Positions 32,480 to 44,254 of a stretch of DNA of 64,000 nt are shown here, piece after piece. Origin of the DNA: Malania oleifera (lineage: Eukaryota; Streptophyta; Magnoliopsida; Santalales; Ximeniaceae); assembly GCF_029873635.1 (NCBI RefSeq), contig NC_080418.1, forward strand, positions 9,629,062 to 9,693,061, written 5' to 3'. Position 1 is the first letter of the stretch, and each line of letters starts with the position of its first letter. A model generated the notes under the pieces. That model was not told the DNA's origin, made no database searches, and saw only the letters and a program-made list of their open reading frames with translations. The translations under genes and the position numbers were made by a program.

Positions 32480-32944
32480 CACAACAACTGTAAAGAAGAC
32501 GGCACTGGGCGTGCCGTCCCATGTGCCCTTTACGCATTTTTTTATTTTTATCTTTTTCACTGCTTTTAAGTAGATTTGTTTCCTCGTTTTTCACACTCGG
32601 GAATTTCGTATTTCACTATTTCCTTTCTTATCGAATTCCCTTCCCCTGCTTTTTGCTCTTCCGGTTTGGGTCTCTGCATCTCTCCTCTTCTCTGCGAGCG
32701 TCGCGGATTAGCGGGGAGTGGGCCCCGCTCTTCTACCAAGTGGGGTTATCATATTGCGTCACGTGTCCCCCTTCGGATAATCATCATCGTTGAATTTTGA
32801 GACCAGAATTTTAGTTTAAACAATTAAATAAGATAAAATAAAATAAAATTTTATTTTTATTATATTCTAATTTATTTTAAACATGTTTGAAGGGAAAAAA
32901 GAAAGCTAAATATATCCAGAGTAAAACAAATTTACTGTCTTTAA

Positions 32945-34755
32945 TTTGGATCAAAAATTTTTTTTCTGAAAAAAAATTAAATTATTTTTCATAATATTTC
33001 TATTTGTATCAAGTATTAACTAAAAATAAATTTATTATAGTTAATTAAAAGTAAATATTTAATAATATATAAAATCAAATTTGTATTTTGTTAATTCATC
33101 ATACACTTTGTTTATATTCTTAGATTTATTTGGATCAAAGATATTATTTGAAAAAGGAAAAAAAATAAAAATAAGAAAGAAACTTCTTTCTTATCATATT
33201 TTTTTCGATATAACATACTATTTAAATTTTTTTTCTAATAATTCTTAAAATTTTAAAAAATCCAAAGACTTATGACGTGTAAAATAAAATTTTATTTATT
33301 ATTACATAACCAAATATAAAATAGTGCATTCATTCAATATATATATATATATATATATATTATTTTTCAAGTCCCAAACAATACCTTTCACGAGTTTTAA
33401 ATGTTTATTTTTCTTTGAAAATTATAAAAAAAATAATCTTTTAATATTTTTATTTTCTTTTTGGATCCTTTCGAACTAGTGGCAGAGACACATAAGAGTG
33501 TGTACTTTTTTAAATGTGTTTCCTTTTAAAAGATAGAGTGACCAAGAAGAAAAGATAACTATAAAGTTAGAAGTTTCTTTAAAATTCTAAAATTAAATTA
33601 TATTTTCAACTATTTATATAAACATAATGTGTGAATCTTAATAATGGCAAAAAATTTTAGGAGACTCTTAAAACTCACATTACAAAAAAAAAAAAAAACT
33701 ATTTACTAAAGCCTTAATTGCAATATGAATATAAAAAAGAAAATTATTTATTATGCTTTGATCTATTTGTTTAAAAAAAATTGTTTGAGAAAAAAATTTT
33801 AAAAACAATTTAGTTTTCATAATATTCTTTCTCTATATTAAATATTATTAAAAATAAAAATTATATTTAAAAAATATATATAAGTAATATATAAAATCAA
33901 AATTGTGTTCGTTAATTTCTTATACACTTAATTTTCTTTTTTATTATTTATAACTATATGTGAAAAAGAAAATTATTTCATATTTTTCTTTTATTTCTAT
34001 GGTAAATGTTACAAATCCCGTGCATTGGAATCTATGGTTATGGACCCAAACGTATTAGTATGGAACATTGTTTTCGTTTTTTCAACTGAAATCTCCTTAG
34101 ATATGAAAAAATGAAAAAGTGATTTTGTACAAGTTTCAAATATGCTATAGTATATTTTAATTTTTAAAAATAAAGGAAAAAATTAAATTTATGCATTTTC
34201 TTTTTCTTTTTGATCCTTTCTGAACTAACGATAGATACATACGAAAAATGAAAAAGTGATTTTGTACAAGTTTCAAATGTGTTATAGTATATTTTAATTT
34301 TTAAAAATAAAGGAAAAAATTAAATTTATGCATTTTTTTTCTTTTTCTTTTTCTTTTTGATCCTTTCTGAACTAACGATAGACGCATACGAAGCATATAC
34401 TTTTTACGAAGCATATACCTTTTAAAAATTTGTTACCTTTTATAAGAAAGAGAGGTTGAAGAGAGGAAAGGTAGCCATAAAGTGAGAAGATTTTTTAAAA
34501 TTTTACAAATTAAGTTATATTTTAAATTATGTATACAGTATACACCTATAATGTGTAAGTCTGGATATTAAAAATGACTGTAAAATTAGGCCATTTTTAT
34601 GAAGCACGAGAAAAAATATGTACACGTTAAAAATCACTCACTTTGCTGTTAACAAATAATATAAATTTAAAAGGGAGATCTTTAAAAACTTACATAAGAA
34701 CCAAAAAAAAAAAATGATACACCATGAATCAATTAAGCATTGTATGTAAATGATC
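32945..34755. repeat. Old direct duplication of ~0.8-1 kb, diverged
   Basis: Copy one (about 32945-33730) and copy two (about 33765-34755) share ordered landmarks. These are TTTTCATAATATT, TAATATATAAAATCAAA, GTTAATT with ATACACTT, TTTTTGGATCCTTTC/GATCCTTTC with GAACTA, ATAAAGT with AGAAG, and ATAATGTGT. Copy two is lengthened by an internal 147-bp tandem duplication. Confidence 0.6.
34111..34393. repeat. 147-bp tandem duplication
   Basis: Two nearly identical copies start with ATGAAAAAGTGATTTTGTAC at 34111 and 34258. They run through GATCCTTTCTGAACTAACGA and differ mainly by a longer CTTTTT run in the second copy. Confidence 0.9.
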
Positions 34756-34983
34756 AAATATAATTACTCATAACACAAAAAGAAATCAAATTAAGAAAAA
34801 ATGTCCATAACCCCATTTGGTTTTAGATAAGCATGTAATATTTGTAAGAGTTCTAAGATGAACTTTCCTCATGTTTCCAAAGATAGGGCAGTGGTTGCCC
34901 ATTGGCCCTTCCAGTGCCCAATCACAATGGCCCTTCTTGCCTTTTGATATTTTTGGATGTGAGGCTGAGGTTGCACATCTTTT

Positions 34984-35011
34984 AGAGAGAGAGAGAGAGA
35001 GAGAGAGAGAG
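34984..35011. repeat. (GA)n microsatellite
   Basis: About 14 GA units in intergenic sequence. Confidence 0.95.
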
Positions 35012-36135
35012 CTATGAAGTGGATAAGGTTGTCTCTCCACTCAAACCATATAGAGAATATCAGGGAAGGCCACCCCATGCTCTCTCACAAAAAATTGTTC
35101 GCAAAATTAATTTTTAATTAAAATATATATACACGACTCTCAAACTATAATTGAGTGGCTGGAAGCAACTTAACTTCGAGTCTACATGAATATACAAAAA
35201 TATTCAACCGTCATATTACAAACTCACGATTGTAAATCACTTGAGAACATGTCTTAGTCATTAACAGATTCAGTATATTATCATAACTATGTCAATTTAA
35301 GAAAATAAGTTAGTCGGTTCCATCTAATATAAATGAATGTATGTAGCTTAATGTCGAAAAAATAAAATCAATTGCTTAAATCTGTCGCAACCATATTAAT
35401 AAATATATCAAATAAATATCATAGAAGAAAAGTAAGAGATAAAATTTCTAATTCGAAAATTTTACTGGCGCAGTTTCACCTACACATGTCATAAAAGAAA
35501 GGTAATATAAAATTCTATCAGTTACAATCGTATTTCACATTAGTTGGGAAAATCATTCTTCATAAATTCACTACTAAAATAAAAAATTTACATAAAAAAT
35601 AACTATAAATGTATAGATAACCTTATCAACCCATTTATAAATAAATAAATAAATTTATCATTTTATTATAAAATTAAAGGGTAAAATTGTCATTTAATAC
35701 CTACTATAAAGTTCTAATTTTTTAATATTATCAGCCATTCTTAAGAGGAAATGGGCAAAGCGAAAAAATTATTCTGCAAAATGACAAAGGGGCCCACCAA
35801 GAAAATATCCCACAGCTAAAAAGAAATATAATTCCTTTACTTTACAATTCCTGCGGTAACCATCGTTGGGGATCTTTTAAATGTGGGGTCCTTTGCCGAT
35901 TGTAATCTTCGTCCTACCCTACAGTTTCTGCAATTATTGAACTTTTTTTTTTTTTTTTTAAAGGAAAATAAAAAGAATATAAAGAACCAATCATCGTGAA
36001 GAAGGGTGATGATGATTGGTTGGCCGGCTCCCTCCCACTTGGCACTTTCTATAATTTTATATTATAAATTAATTATTCTAAATTATTAAAAATAGAAAGA
36101 TATTATTGATATTTTGAAAAATTATCATCACCACT

Positions 36136-36611
36136 GCGGTGAATATAATTCGATTTTAATCGAATTAATCAAATTAACCGATCGAATTCAGTCAGTTCGG
36201 TTCGGTTTGATTTTAGAACGAGGTAAATTCGGGTATTCGATTTTCTGTTCGATTATGGGAAAAATGTAATTCGGTTAATCGAATTACTCGAATTTTAATT
36301 AATTAATAACTAAATATAAATCATTAAAGGTTAGGGTTCCAAACTTCCAATGTTTCATTCAGCTATTCCCAGATTCCCTTCCCATTCGGTCATTCCCTTT
36401 TCGACATATAAATTATACATTCATATTTTTTTCTATTATTAATTTTATTTGGTTAAATTCGGTTGACCAAATTACCCAATAATTCGGTTCAGTCAAGTAC
36501 GCTTAGGTTAAAGAGCTCAATTTGATTGGCTTGGTTATGGGCTGGGGTTAATAAAAAAAAATTCATTTAATTGGCCGAATTGGCCGAACTAACTGATTGC
36601 ACACCCCTAAC
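36136..36611 (-). repeat. Dispersed GGTTCGGTTAA-type repeat
   Basis: The stretch is rich in TTCGGTT, AATCGAATTA and GGCCGAATTGG motifs. Read on the minus strand it begins GTTAGGGGTGTGCAATC, a start common to an abundant class of short plant repeats. A 7-bp direct repeat CACCACT flanks it (36129-36135 and 36612-36618), which could be a target duplication or chance. No terminal inverted repeats are seen and the class is uncertain. Confidence 0.5.
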
Positions 36612-38929
36612 CACCACTATGTTATTACTTTTTTTTTCATATAATAAAATAACAATATTTTTATCTCTTCACTCATAAAGTAAAAAATCAACCAATAAAT
36701 CTAAAATTTAAAAGAATAAATGAACATTTAATGCAAAAAAAAAAATAAAGAGTGAATAATATTTCTTTAGAGCATTAACAAAATCTCCTTTATTTTATTG
36801 ATTGTAGATTGTTTCTAATCAAACCAAATGCTTTATCCATTCACACCTTTGAGATATATGCAAGTGATGTTGATATTATTCGTGAAATACTCAAACTCAA
36901 TTTAACTTAAAAATTCTGAATTTGAAATTCAATTCGAATTCAATTGATGTCAAAATTATTTGACTCAAACTTGAATTTAACTCTATTAAAATTGAGTTGT
37001 TTATAGAATAATAGTAAAAAATTAAGAAAAATGTGTGGATTAAAACTAATATTATTTTTTATTAATAATAAAAATTGTGTTGGAAAGATATATATTTTTC
37101 AAAATAGAAACTCTTAAAAGTATCTTTTTTATTTTATTTATTTGCAAACCTCAATGCTTTTTCATTGCAAGGCACCCATCATTTGACACTCGTGGCAAAT
37201 TGTTGAAATATGAAAAAATCACTTCGATGAGTTTTAATAATTAGTACTAAATTGAGAAAGTATTTATGTTGCATTTAGAAATGTGGAGTTTCGGTTTTAA
37301 ATTTAACTGAAATAGTTAAAACTTAATAGAATTTTATATTACATTTTATCTAAATCCACACAAATCTAAATCCAAACTTTTTCTCAATCATAAATTTAAA
37401 GTAAATATTGATGTTTAATGATTGTGTTTAAAAATAAATTCATCATAAGAATCATTGTAACGCCCTGAACCCTTAAACTCGATCTGGTGCGTTATACCTG
37501 ATAAAATTCTGATAATCCATAATTCATAATATACATACGTAGCGGAAAACATAAACATAATTTCTATATAACACATATCATAATACCGTAATGCCAGAGT
37601 TTTCTATTTTCTATCTATAAATCCATAAAAACTTATCCATCACCTGCATTTTTCCATAGATACATACATCTTCAACACATTTCATTATATTCACAATCAT
37701 CCTTACTCAACAGCCATAAAACATAAAGACATAAAACATGAACATATACATCCCCAAAATATGCTCAACATATACCCTTTCTTATATAGTCCTCAAAATG
37801 CTAAAATACCCTCGAGCTCCTAAGCCCAACCTCGAGGATGTCTTGAAAAAGAAACATTCATATTTGGGTGAGACACATTTCAGTAAGGGAAAAAACATAC
37901 ATATTAAAATAGCGTGTGGCCAACATAAGGTAAATAGATATCATTTTAATTACATTTGCAAAACATCTCTTAACATTGAAATCGTTTTTTGAACCTAAAC
38001 AATCACATGCAAATATTTAACCCACGAGATTACCCAAGGATAGGGGTGATTACCCACTCATACAAGTAGCACCCCTCTGCTCTGATACTTAGGAAATCCT
38101 AAGGCCACAACTAAAGCATATCAGGGCACTCACCTTACTCAGCAAGCCCTCAAGTGTTAACTTGATCTCGTACTCACGCATTCAACAATAGTTTATTGGC
38201 AAAGGCCCTAAGGATAGGGAAATCTACCTGCCCATACAAATAGGTTACCTCTGCTCTAGTACGTTATGCAGCTATTGCCACATCTGAAGCTACTAGTGCA
38301 CTCGCCTTTCTCAGCAAACCCTCAGGCATAGAGTTCGCCTTGCCTAATCATAACATATTCTACATACATAAATACTTCTAATAACATAATACTTTATTCA
38401 TTTATGTCATTATTCATTCATACACATCTGTTCATGTTCATAGCTTAAACATTACATTTCATTTCACTTTAAGTGACTCTTTCCCATTTGCATCGTTCAC
38501 ATTTGTCATTTCATTTCATAGTCATTTCATTGTCATTTTATTGTATAACATTTTCATTTCATTTTTTCGTACTATAGCTGATCTTTAGCCATCATCAGTT
38601 AGTCCACATAGAAATGCGCTAGAATCTGCTATAGTTAGTCCACATAGAAATGTGCTAAAATCTGCTAACATGACTGTCTTTCAACTGTCTTACATTTACA
38701 TGGTTGCATTTAACATACATAAGCAACATGGTCCATATCATATTTTATTTTCATTACTTTACTTACTTAGCATGCATCTCATACATTTAACATATATTTG
38801 CACAGAATCTCATGCCACACAATTTAACAGTAAAATTCATATACATTCCTTACAAAATAAGCCAACCCACATTTATATTTATATGCTGAAAATACATTTC
38901 ATCTCTTACTTATCTCCTTAGAAAATACC

Positions 38930-39450
38930 TCTCACTTTCATTCGTTTACTTTCACATATACATAGCTATATAAACATTCCTAAGTTTAGAAAACATGGTT
39001 TTACATGGTTGGCGTTTTAAATTCACATAAAAACATATATATATAACACATAATCCATTTTAATTCATGAAAAACCTGATTTAATATATAAATTTCTCCT
39101 TTACCTGACTTCAAACTACGTCTATAGGATCCCCGAACCGATACCCACAACGTTCACTTGGACCCTGAATCCAAAAATCTTAATTTAATTAATATAAATT
39201 CCAATTAACTCAAATCTTAAGGAAAACACTTATTTACTAAAAATACATTTTATCCTTTACTTACCTCCTTAGAAAATACATTTCACTTTCATTCGTTTAC
39301 TTTCACATATACATAGCTATATAAACATTCCTAGGCTCAAAAAACATGGTTTTACATGGTTAGTGTTTTAAATTCACATAAATAAATATATATATATATA
39401 TATATATAAATAACACATAATCCATTTTAATTCATGAAAAACTTAATTTA

Positions 39451-39500
<50 letters not shown>

Positions 39501-39700
39501 CACATAATCCATTTTAATTCATGAAAAACTTAATTTAATATATAAATTTCCTCCTTACCTGACTTCAAACTACGCCTGTAGGATCCCCAAACTGATACCC
39601 ACAGTATTCACTTGGACCCTGAATCCAAAAATTCTAATTTAATTAAAATATATTCCAATTAACTCAAATTTTAAGGAAAACACTTATTTACTATTTCCTA
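38930..39700. repeat. Internal tandem duplication with AT expansion in S3
   Basis: Both copies carry TTTCATTCGTTTACTTTCAC, ACATGGTTTTACATGGTTRG, GACTTCAAACTACG and CACTTGGACCCTGAATCC in the same order. The second copy is lengthened by two AT tracts (about 39386-39407 and 39450-39499) and a repeated AACACATAATCCATTTTAAT segment. Confidence 0.88.
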
Positions 39701-39903
39701 AGCTCCATACAACATTATTCATTAAGGAAATCCCAAAATAATTCACTTACTCTGATTTTGGGATGTTTCCCAAACCTCTCAAACCAACGATCAGCTCCTA
39801 CAACCTTGCAGAGAACGATCCTATGAACCTCATGGCGGTTCCGGATCATCAAATCGGGTCAAAATCGGTCCTAAATCGAAGAGAGAAGGCTAGGAGACCG
39901 TTT

Positions 39904-39904
<1 letters not shown>

Positions 39905-39947
<43 letters not shown>
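39905..39947. repeat. (GA)n microsatellite in LTR leader
   Basis: GA repeats immediately downstream of the TATA box in the minus-strand LTR orientation. Confidence 0.95.
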
Positions 39948-40393
39948 TTCGCAAAATTCACGCTAAAAAATGAAGAACAGCCTATTTATAGACAGGACTT
40001 CGTCGACGAGACACGTGGGTTCGTCGACAAGGCACTGTAGAGACTTTGTCGACGAGAAGATACCTTCGTCGCTGAAATTCAGAGTTCCAAAATATACTCT
40101 CTCAAGATTCCTTCGTCGACGAGGAACTGGATTCGTCGACAAGCTTAGAAGGACAATCGTCGACAAAGACAAGACATTCGTCGACGAGGCCTGTTGTTCC
40201 TTCTAAAAATCCTTCCTTTCTTTCCCTTATTATCCATTAATCCATTTCATTTATTGTATTTCCTAATTATTTTAAATTTTCGGGTCATTACAATCATAGT
40301 TCTTAGATGAACTCCAATTCGCTGCTAAACATAAGGATAAAGGGAATAAGTCTTGGTGTATTATATCAAGAGGGTTGTAAAATGAGAACCTAA

Positions 40394-41053
40394 TGCTAGC
40401 ATTGGAGAAATCCATGGGTAGGCTTGATACACATGAGTGAGCACCAACTTGACCTAAAAGTTTAAAATTATTAAGTCTTGGGTCTAACCATGTATATAAG
40501 CACTCATCATCCACTTAATTTTTCCAATGTGGGACAAACTCACAAGTGGAATTCTCAACAATCTCCTTCTCACTTGTAAGTTCCACTTGCTCCACCTTGA
40601 ATGGAATCCATCTCCCTAATGGGAATAAATCTAATTCTCCAATAGTTGCTCAAGTGGGTCTTACCACTGCGCCTTACGTGCCTAGAATTGCATTTTCTCG
40701 TGCCTCCAAACCAATCCTACCTCCCACATATTGACCCTATTCGAATCCATCTTCCAAGCCTAGATGATCCTTATTAGCCTCGGTAACACACTTGATCTTC
40801 CAAATGTTAGCACGTCGGGAGAATTAGCTTCACGTCTTGACTTTTTTTTATGATATCACTCACCCAAAATTATAAACCGCCGAATCTGATACCACTTGTA
40901 GGTGGAATTCATTGATAGGCTTGATACACTTGGGTAAGCACCAACTTGCCCCAAAAACTTAAGCTTATTGAGTCTTAGGCCTAATCATGTATATAAGCAC
41001 TCATCATTCACTCAATTTTTTCTAATATACTAGGACAAACTCACAAGTGGAAT
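40394..41053 (-). mobile_element. TRIM-like miniature LTR element
   Basis: Two ~160-bp terminal repeats (about 40394-40560 and 40897-41053) share TAGGCTTGATACAC, GAGCACCAACTTG/AAGCACCAACTTG, CATGTATATAAGCACTCATC and GGACAAACTCACAAGTGGAA. The ~335-bp interior has no coding capacity. Minus orientation is shown by a PBS-like TCTGATACCA (40885-40894) next to the right repeat and a purine tract (minus strand GTGAGAAGGAGAT, at 40561-40573) next to the left repeat. The layout matches terminal-repeat retrotransposons in miniature. The right repeat is cut short where element C begins (41054). Confidence 0.75.
40885..40894 (-). other. Primer-binding site of TRIM-like element
   Basis: TCTGATACCA is the reverse complement of TGGTATCAGA, 2 bp inside the right repeat. 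Confidence 0.7.
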
Positions 41054-41103
41054 TGTCACACCGCGAACCCCAAAAGTGGGCCCCAAGGTGTGATCTGAGA
41101 ACT

Positions 41104-42918
41104 TGTAAGAACCCGAACCGTAATATTGGAATAATTAAAGAAGGGTAAATTGGAAGCTTAGTAGGCTTCATCGACGAGGACAGACTTCATCAACGAAGGC
41201 TTTTTATTTCTCATCGACGAAATTCAGAGGCTCGTCGATGAGGAAGCCGAGGAGTCTTAATAAAACGGTATTCTCAGGCTCGTCGACGAGGTGCCTTCAG
41301 TGCCTCGTCGACTAGGTCGCCATTCGTCGACGAGGGCGGCCGAATCAAAGGTGTTATAAATATCTATTTTCATTTCTTCCAAGCTAAGAAAGCTAAATAT
41401 CATCTCCCTCTCTCTCTAGAACTCATCCTACACACTCTCTCTCTCTCTCTAGATTTCTTCGCTGATCATTGTCGGATTCGATAATCTGACGTTACCATGA
41501 GGATTGTGGAAGGATTCTCTACAAAACCTACAGATCAGAATCTCGTTTTGGAGATTTTCAGGTTTCAGCTTAAAAGCGAGGTAAGACTCGGTTTTCTTTT
41601 CTAATCTGGTAGTTTGGTAGAGTACGGAGTCGTGAGTATATTTTGTACTGTGTTTTATAGGTTTTGAGAACTCGGTTCGCTGTATAAGAGTTGTAGAGTT
41701 CGGGATTGGTCTTTTGGGGGAAAGGTAAGGGAATGCAGTTTATGTTTGGTTATTTTTGAAATCGGACTTGGTAGAACTGTGGTTCGCAGTCCTATGTGCG
41801 TTTTGGTTACTCATTTGGGGGGATATGACGGGTAAAATTATGAGTTTTTCATGTTACTGTTTTGGGAAAAATGAGGTATTGGGTTGCATCCCTAGTTTTG
41901 TTGAAAACCGTATGTATATGATGATTTATACTGTGTAATAGGGATGGTCTTGCCTTGACTTTGTGTTAAACTGTATATAATTAGAAAACATGATTTTCAT
42001 ATTACCAAATGGGTGTAGTTTGTTTGGTTATATGAGCATGCATGGTGGTGTTTGTTGAAATGCAATAGGAACTGGGTTCCGAATTGTTCTAGGTACGAAA
42101 GAGTGTCCGGCTCTATATGCGTGGGTGTATGAAATCGCTAGGCCATGTTTGGCAAAAGTGTCCGGCATATCCGAGGGCGTGAGCCTATACCGATTGATCA
42201 TCGAAGGCTGTGGATCCACCAGATGCGCCGGTACGATGCCATGGGGACCAGGGGTTTGCCATATGCCGGTGACGCCGTGTTTCACGAGTTGGCTACGGGC
42301 CAACTCTGGTTATCACGGGCCGGCTACGGGCCGAGGGGACGACACAGTGTAGATCATAGGCGTGCGTATGCATGTGTGTGCGTGTATGCATTGTACTGGA
42401 ACTGCATTGTGAAAATACTAAAATTGCATAAAACTGTGTTTATTTGCTATCATGATAACACTCGAATGCCACACACCAATATAACCTGTGTTTGCCTTAC
42501 TAATATGTGTCTCACTCCTATTGTACATACATTTTTACAAGTCCATCGAGTAATCGGAACTAGCGTCCTGGTGTTAGGAGCGTAGTGATCGATGTACTAC
42601 GGGTAGCACTTGGGGTAAGTGCTAGGACTTTTGGTTTCACGGGTTGCCGTTTTGGGTTGTTTGGCACCCGGGTGTACGTTTGTATGTATGGAGCCTGACT
42701 CCTTTTGTGTATAGACTCTGGTATGGTACTATATGTATATGGAAAGACCTTTTTCCGCTGTGCATCTATATGTGAATAATTGTGTATAAGGTTCCTGGAA
42801 ACCCCACCGGGTTGGACCCTCTTTCATTGTGCTGTGTCATTGGTTATTTGTATGATATAGGGACAGGTTAGGTTACTAAATCACCTCTGGGTCCCATTCC
42901 CAGATTCGGGGCGTGACA
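41104..42918 (+). repeat. 5' LTR of element B
   Basis: 1815 bp, TGTAAGAACCCGAACC to GGGGCGTGACA. GTCGAC-type cluster 41168-41338, TATA box TATAAATA 41355-41362, CT-rich leader, ACCATGAGG leader box near 41495, GAG|GTAAG donor-like site at 41581, GCCACACACC box near 42468 and the acceptor-like region near 42540. Confidence 0.93.
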
Positions 42919-42921
42919 GCT

Positions 42922-42933
42922 TGGTATCAGAGC
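42922..42933 (+). other. Primer-binding site of element B
   Basis: A perfect TGGTATCAGAGC, 3 bp after the LTR end. Confidence 0.93.
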
Positions 42934-43243
42934 TAACCAGGTTCTTAGGTCTTGTAGACTTGGTTAGGCTTAGTTGTGAGTACATAGCAGAGTATAGGAT
43001 GTTGAAAATAGGTAGAGTAGGTTGAGGGTTGTTTTGTTGCTAGACAGGGATTTGTCGGCGGTATTCTGTGTTTTTCCTGGAATGACGATTTCAGTAAAGT
43101 AGGGCAAACCATTGATGACTTTTATGTCGATGTGATAGGACAGACCTAAACCTGGCAGGGAATAGTTAACGCGATTTGTTGTAGATATTTGTGTTAACTA
43201 TACGTGATATAGGAGTCCTAAACGATTTCTATTCTGTTTTAGA

Positions 43244-44185
43244 ATGAAGCCCAAGGATAATAACTTGGGAAGTGGCTCCGAGGAGACTTCTAGTGATGAG
43301 TCTCCGCTAGTGCCTCGGGGTTTGACGAGGCAGGTGTTGCGGGAAATCAAGCAAAGTGTTAGGAGAAGCGAACGCTCTTTTACTACTGCAAGGTGTACCA
43401 TCGAGAGGTTCACACACATGCATCGACCAACGTTTGCAGGGGGACTCGACCTGATTATAGCGGGGGACTGGGTTGAAAAGACTAAGAGGATTATGGAAGT
43501 TCTCCACTGTACAGATGAGTAGAGAGTTCTATACACTACCTTCCAGCTATCTGGGGAGGCGGGGCGTTGGTGGACTACGGTAAGTCTATTGGAGAAGCAG
43601 AGAGCCGGCGTCTCAGGGATGTCTTGGAGCCATTTCAAGGAAGTGTTCTTTGATAGATACTTCTCGGCTTTTGTGCAAGATGCAAAGGCGGATGCGTTTT
43701 CTACTTTGACTCAGGGAATTATGACGGTGCAGGGGTACTTTGCTCGGTATATAGAGCCATCCCATTTCGCGCCATTCTTGGTCCCGAACGAATACAAAAA
43801 GACTCGGAGGTTTGAGAAGGATCTGAGAAAGGACATCCACAGATTGGTGGGTATGTTTTAGATCCGTGAGTTCTTAGTTTTGGTGGATAAAGCCACTGTG
43901 ATTGAGACTGGTATCCGAGAGGATGAGGTGGATCAAGAATCGAAGAAGAGGGTAGTACCTTCTGTTTCTCAGTCGGGATCTCATCAAGGATCATGGAAGA
44001 AGAGGAACAAGGGCTCGGGTTACCATCAGAATATCGAGTGCCAGGGTACTCAGGTGAGTCCGACGCAGGATCGTTGTACCAAGTGCCTCAGATGGCATGA
44101 GGGCGAGTGTTGGTCATTTGGGGGTAACTGCTACAACTATGGCTAGTCAGGCCACATGGCTCGCGATTGTTGTGTATCAAAATGA
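43244..44185 (+). pseudogene. Element B gag remnant
   Basis: Starts [14 protein letters not shown], as does gag of element C. The gag core includes PTFAGGLDLIIAGDWVEK and, further on, [18 protein letters not shown]. The zinc-knuckle region lies near 44085-44165. Broken. Confidence 0.82.
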
Positions 44186-44254
44186 GACGTGTCTGCATCT
44201 AGTGTGAACCGGGGTAACAATCTGATATCTCGGGGAACTATCCAGATGAATACA

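Larger units (their letters stand above)
32500..37455. other. AT-rich gene-free region
   Basis: About 5 kb with no credible gene. It includes the promoter of the minus-strand gene at its left end, an old direct duplication (32945-34755), AT and GA microsatellites (33338-33360, 34984-35011), and a dispersed GGTTCGGTT-type repeat (about 36136-36611). Confidence 0.6.
37456..40292 (-). mobile_element. Solo LTR S3 (2.8 kb)
   Basis: The ends are TGTAACGCCC and GGGTCATTACA, with a perfect 5-bp duplication ATCAT (37451-37455 and 40293-40297). The orientation is minus. It holds GTCGAC palindromes (40001-40190), TATA box TATAAATA (39983-39990, minus), a GA tract (39905-39947), a leader box with GCCATGAGG near 39830, a GTAAGTG donor-like site near 39752, and the CCACACGCT / TTACTGA / GTCTCACC box at 37840-37925. 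It also contains an internal duplication of ~350 bp (38930-39240 and 39280-39700) with AT microsatellite expansion. Confidence 0.92.

Noticed and set aside
32521-32800. Two plus-strand frames upstream of the five-exon gene
   Set aside because: They lie over its promoter and show Phe/Ser-rich low-complexity text with no homology I recognise.
42028-42585. Open frames in both strands of the B LTRs, repeated at 48593-48911
   Set aside because: Both lie inside LTRs and the frames are not kept between the 5' and 3' LTR; non-coding.
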